Assembly: GCA_964403795.1 (NCBI GenBank)
Contig: CAYOHP010000022.1
Span: 1 to 16,328, forward strand
Length of the DNA stretch: 16,328 nucleotides
Direction: 5' to 3'
Source: CAYOHP01 sp964403795 [NCBI: uncultured bacterium]
Lineage (GTDB): Bacteria; Muiribacteriota; UBA6191; CAZXTJ01
Shown: positions 14,911 to 16,328 of the stretch, in pieces
How positions within the stretch are numbered: the first letter of the stretch is position 1
Layout: the number at the start of each line of letters is the position of its first letter
Notes under the pieces: generated by a model
What the model saw: the letters and a program-made list of their open reading frames with translations, nothing else
The model's database searches: none
What the model was told of the DNA's origin: nothing
Position numbers and translations under genes: made by a program

Positions 14911-15605
14911 CGGTCGTCCTCTCCGCCACCCGGTGGGTGGTCTTCCAGGGAAGCCAGGTACTCGAGCAGGGGTCGACTCGCCTTGAGGAGTCCGTGGAGG
15001 GTGGTCCGGGAGGCGAGTTCCCCGGACAGGGTCAGGGTCACCCCGGGGCCCAGGACCAGTTCGGTGTCCGGGGGCAGGGCGGAGGCTGCGGGCAATGCCG
15101 ACCGGGGAGATCCCCCCGGGCTCCCGGGGCCAAGGAGCGGATCCCGTGCTCCGGCAATGGGAGCCACCGGGACCCGGGCCCAGAAGGGGACCGGCTCGGC
15201 GGCGGGGGCCTCGACCAGGGGCTGCGAGAGACCAGCCTCTGCCGGTCCCACCTCGTCCTCGGTGCGGGCCGGTGGCATCCAATCCTCGGGCAGACCCGCG
15301 ATCTTTCGGAGTTCGCGGTCGGGCTGACCGGCGAGAGCTTCTTGGACTTCCCGGAGGCTGGCACCCGAGGACTGGAGCCGCTTGATCGCCAGGATCTGGA
15401 GCAAGTGGCGGATCCCATACCAGGCGGTCCTCCCCCGCATCTCGGCCGGCCGGTCCAGCAACCCCAGGGTCGTGTAGTACCGGAACAGGCGCTCGGAGGG
15501 GTTCCACTGCACCCGCTTCGACTCGCCCCGGAACTCGCCCCCGCCACCGAGCAGGGGATGGCTGAGTTCCACGAGGTCCCGGAGGCGGTAGTCGGCGGTG
15601 ATCAT
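14907..15605 (-). CDS. MerR-like transcriptional regulator
   Basis: The product (232 aa) resembles a MerR-family DNA-binding protein. LFRYYTTLGLLDRP (~40-53) matches the family's TLRYYE..GLL winged-helix segment, and the following WYGIRHLLQILAIKRLQSSGASLREVQEAL matches helices 3-4. The usual short link between the first helix (YRLRDLVELSHPLL) and RYY is longer here, with a GGGGEFRGESKRVQW insertion. The C-terminal half is a Pro/Ala-rich linker and a short last segment (ELVLGPGVTLTLSGELASRTTL) that may sense a ligand or contact the VIT/VWA protein; no Cys cluster for metals is seen. The ATG has AGAGGA almost touching it. It is the first gene of the operon, coupled to the VIT/VWA gene by ATGA, and probably autoregulates through the dyad in its promoter. 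Confidence 0.88.
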   Translation of the reverse strand: MITADYRLRDLVELSHPLLGGGGEFRGESKRVQWNPSERLFRYYTTLGLLDRPAEMRGRTAWYGIRHLLQILAIKRLQSSGASLREVQEALAGQPDRELRKIAGLPEDWMPPARTEDEVGPAEAGLSQPLVEAPAAEPVPFWARVPVAPIAGARDPLLGPGSPGGSPRSALPAASALPPDTELVLGPGVTLTLSGELASRTTLHGLLKASRPLLEYLASLEDHPPGGGEDDR

Positions 15606-15614
15606 TCCTCTACG

Positions 15615-15643
15615 ACTATAACACTGTCATATAACAGTGTCAA
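15615..15643 (-). promoter_or_regulatory. Promoter with embedded operator for the MerR/VIT-VWA operon
   Basis: On the minus strand, TTGACA (15638-15643, perfect) and TATAGT (15615-15620, 5 of 6) are separated by exactly 17 nt. Across the spacer and -35 lies a dyad with arms ACACTGT and ACAGTGT (15621-15627 and 15634-15640; 6-nt centre). The same bases read as two tandem 13-mers, TGACACTGTTATA and TGACAGTGTTATA, differing at one position. Such a site is expected for a MerR-type regulator acting on its own promoter. Transcription would start near 15608, only ~3 nt before the ATG. Confidence 0.85.
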
Positions 15644-15818
15644 GATCGGGGCAAATCCTCCTTTCGTGGATCTGCGCCTCGCGCCGCGCTCCGGGTGCGG
15701 CACTCGCGAAGGCCGCGCGACCGACCTCGAACCCTGGACGCGCAGGCTGCGCGGCGAACCCCTCGAGGAACCCTGCCCGAAGGGGAGGAATCGGGATCCA
15801 CAGCGGATCCAACCCTCT

Positions 15819-15834
15819 TGGCATCGAGTTGGCT
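15819..15834 (+). promoter_or_regulatory. Candidate sigma-54 promoter
   Basis: TGGCAT-N5-TGGCT has the -24 GG and -12 GC dinucleotides exactly 10 nt apart and one mismatch to TGGCAY-N5-TTGCW. It would start transcription near 15845 and give a ~33-nt leader for the 89-aa membrane protein. The chance of random matches in GC-rich DNA is appreciable. The remaining 15644-15818 shows nothing recognisable. Confidence 0.3.
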
Positions 15835-15877
15835 AAGAGGGGCCTGCGGGCGGCCAGGAGCCCCGGAGGAGACGGCG

Positions 15878-16147
15878 ATGCGAACCCCGAACAACCTGAT
15901 CGAGTCGATGGTGGTGGCGGTGGGTCTGATGAGCCTGGGCTCCGTGCTGGGGCTCCTGCTCCCGGTCGAAGTCCCACCCGAGACGATCGAGCGGGCGCCC
16001 GAGATCCGGTCCTCCATCCCGGCGCCCAAGGCCGACAGGCACCGGGAACAGCTCCGCAACACGGTGGAGCTGCTGCTGGCGTCGCTGCCCCGGGACTCCC
16101 GCTCCGCCCACATCGACGTCGCCGCCCTCGACCAGGGCGCGGAATGA
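15878..16147 (+). CDS. Small single-pass membrane protein, unknown function
   Basis: The 89-aa product has one hydrophobic segment near the N-terminus (MVVAVGLMSLGSVLGLLL, ~11-28) and a polar, partly helical C-terminal part. It is probably an inner-membrane protein, or has an uncleaved signal anchor with the C-terminus outside; I do not recognise the family. The ATG follows GGAGGA at a 7-nt spacing, which is strong support for translation. Its stop overlaps the next start as ATGA, so the two are likely an operon. It is divergent from the MerR gene with about 270 bp between, enough for separate promoters. Confidence 0.7.
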   Translation: MRTPNNLIESMVVAVGLMSLGSVLGLLLPVEVPPETIERAPEIRSSIPAPKADRHREQLRNTVELLLASLPRDSRSAHIDVAALDQGAE

Positions 16148-16328
16148 GGGCCGGAGCCATGAGCCATCGCACCCTGGTGCTCGGATCCCGACTGCTCCCG
16201 GACTCCGGCGGCATCGACCGCCAGCGGATCGTGGACCGCCTGGCGCTCGCCCTCGAGGTCTCCTGCTACGCGGCGTCGTTCCTGCTCCTGGCGCAGGCGA
16301 TCGTGGTGCGAGGACTGGCGCTCGTCTT
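16144..16328 (+). CDS. Start of a probable membrane protein gene (truncated by window end)
   Basis: An open frame begins at ATG 16144, overlapping the previous stop (ATGA), or at ATG 16159 near a GGAG. About 61 residues are visible: a polar start with Arg and Asp, then a hydrophobic stretch (SCYAASFLLLAQAIVV) that is probably the first membrane helix. The stop is beyond the window and no family can be named. Confidence 0.55.
   Translation, partial: MRAGAMSHRTLVLGSRLLPDSGGIDRQRIVDRLALALEVSCYAASFLLLAQAIVVRGLALV

Noticed and set aside
12118-15327. 1069-aa plus-strand frame opposite the VIT/VWA gene
   Set aside because: His/Glu/Gly-rich antisense product with no domain; MIDAS motifs are on the minus strand.
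14911-15507. N-terminal extension of the VIT/VWA frame to 1110 aa
   Set aside because: It lies inside the MerR gene in another frame and is low-complexity; ATG 14910 has a ribosome site and an ATGA overlap.
15644-15818. Additional small gene upstream of the 89-aa membrane protein
   Set aside because: Open frames here lack a start with a ribosome site and encode only Arg-rich sequence.

Overview
This is a GC-rich (roughly 70% by eye) chromosomal window from a free-living bacterium. The phylum cannot be fixed from this sequence. A MerR regulator coupled to a VIT/von Willebrand A protein, exported proteins of unknown function, and a CIRCE-controlled groESL operon would fit Planctomycetota, Myxococcota or a related GC-rich or candidate phylum. 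I saw no phage, IS element, CRISPR array, tRNA or rRNA.

Layout. (1) 12-2472, minus strand: a PotA-type ABC transporter ATPase lies downstream of a MATE efflux transporter whose N-terminus is unresolved. (2) 2473-2896: a gene-free stretch that on the plus strand holds a promoter, a ~73-nt candidate small RNA and a strong intrinsic terminator. (3) 2897-4783 minus and 4843-6153 plus: a ClC transporter with CBS domains, divergent across only 59 bp from an exported protein that looks like a catalytically dead gluzincin (M1/peptidase-MA-like) fused to a beta-rich C-terminal domain. (4) 6252-8518 plus: CIRCE operator, groES, groEL and terminator hairpins, the general chaperonin operon under presumed HrcA control. 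(5) 8700-9725 plus and 9796-11460 minus: convergent genes for an exported protein of unknown function and an exported FAD amine-oxidase-like enzyme with an N-terminal CxxCH heme motif. (6) 11461-12174: a gene-poor stretch with a perfect -35 box, two overlapping tiny ORFs, a perfect 13-bp hairpin, and a textbook minus-strand terminator for the next operon. (7) 12175-15605, minus: a two-gene operon with an ATGA overlap, encoding a MerR-like regulator and a 911-aa VIT/VWA protein. Its promoter carries a dyad operator between the -35 and -10 boxes and sits so close to the ATG that the mRNA may be nearly leaderless. (8) 15878-16328 plus: a small single-pass membrane protein and the start of an overlapping, truncated membrane-protein gene.

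The best candidates for something undescribed are the autoregulated MerR/VIT-VWA module, the heme-plus-flavin oxidoreductase, the inactive gluzincin beside the ClC transporter, and two short intergenic transcription units that no protein gene explains. All functional calls rest on motifs read by eye; no database search was made.
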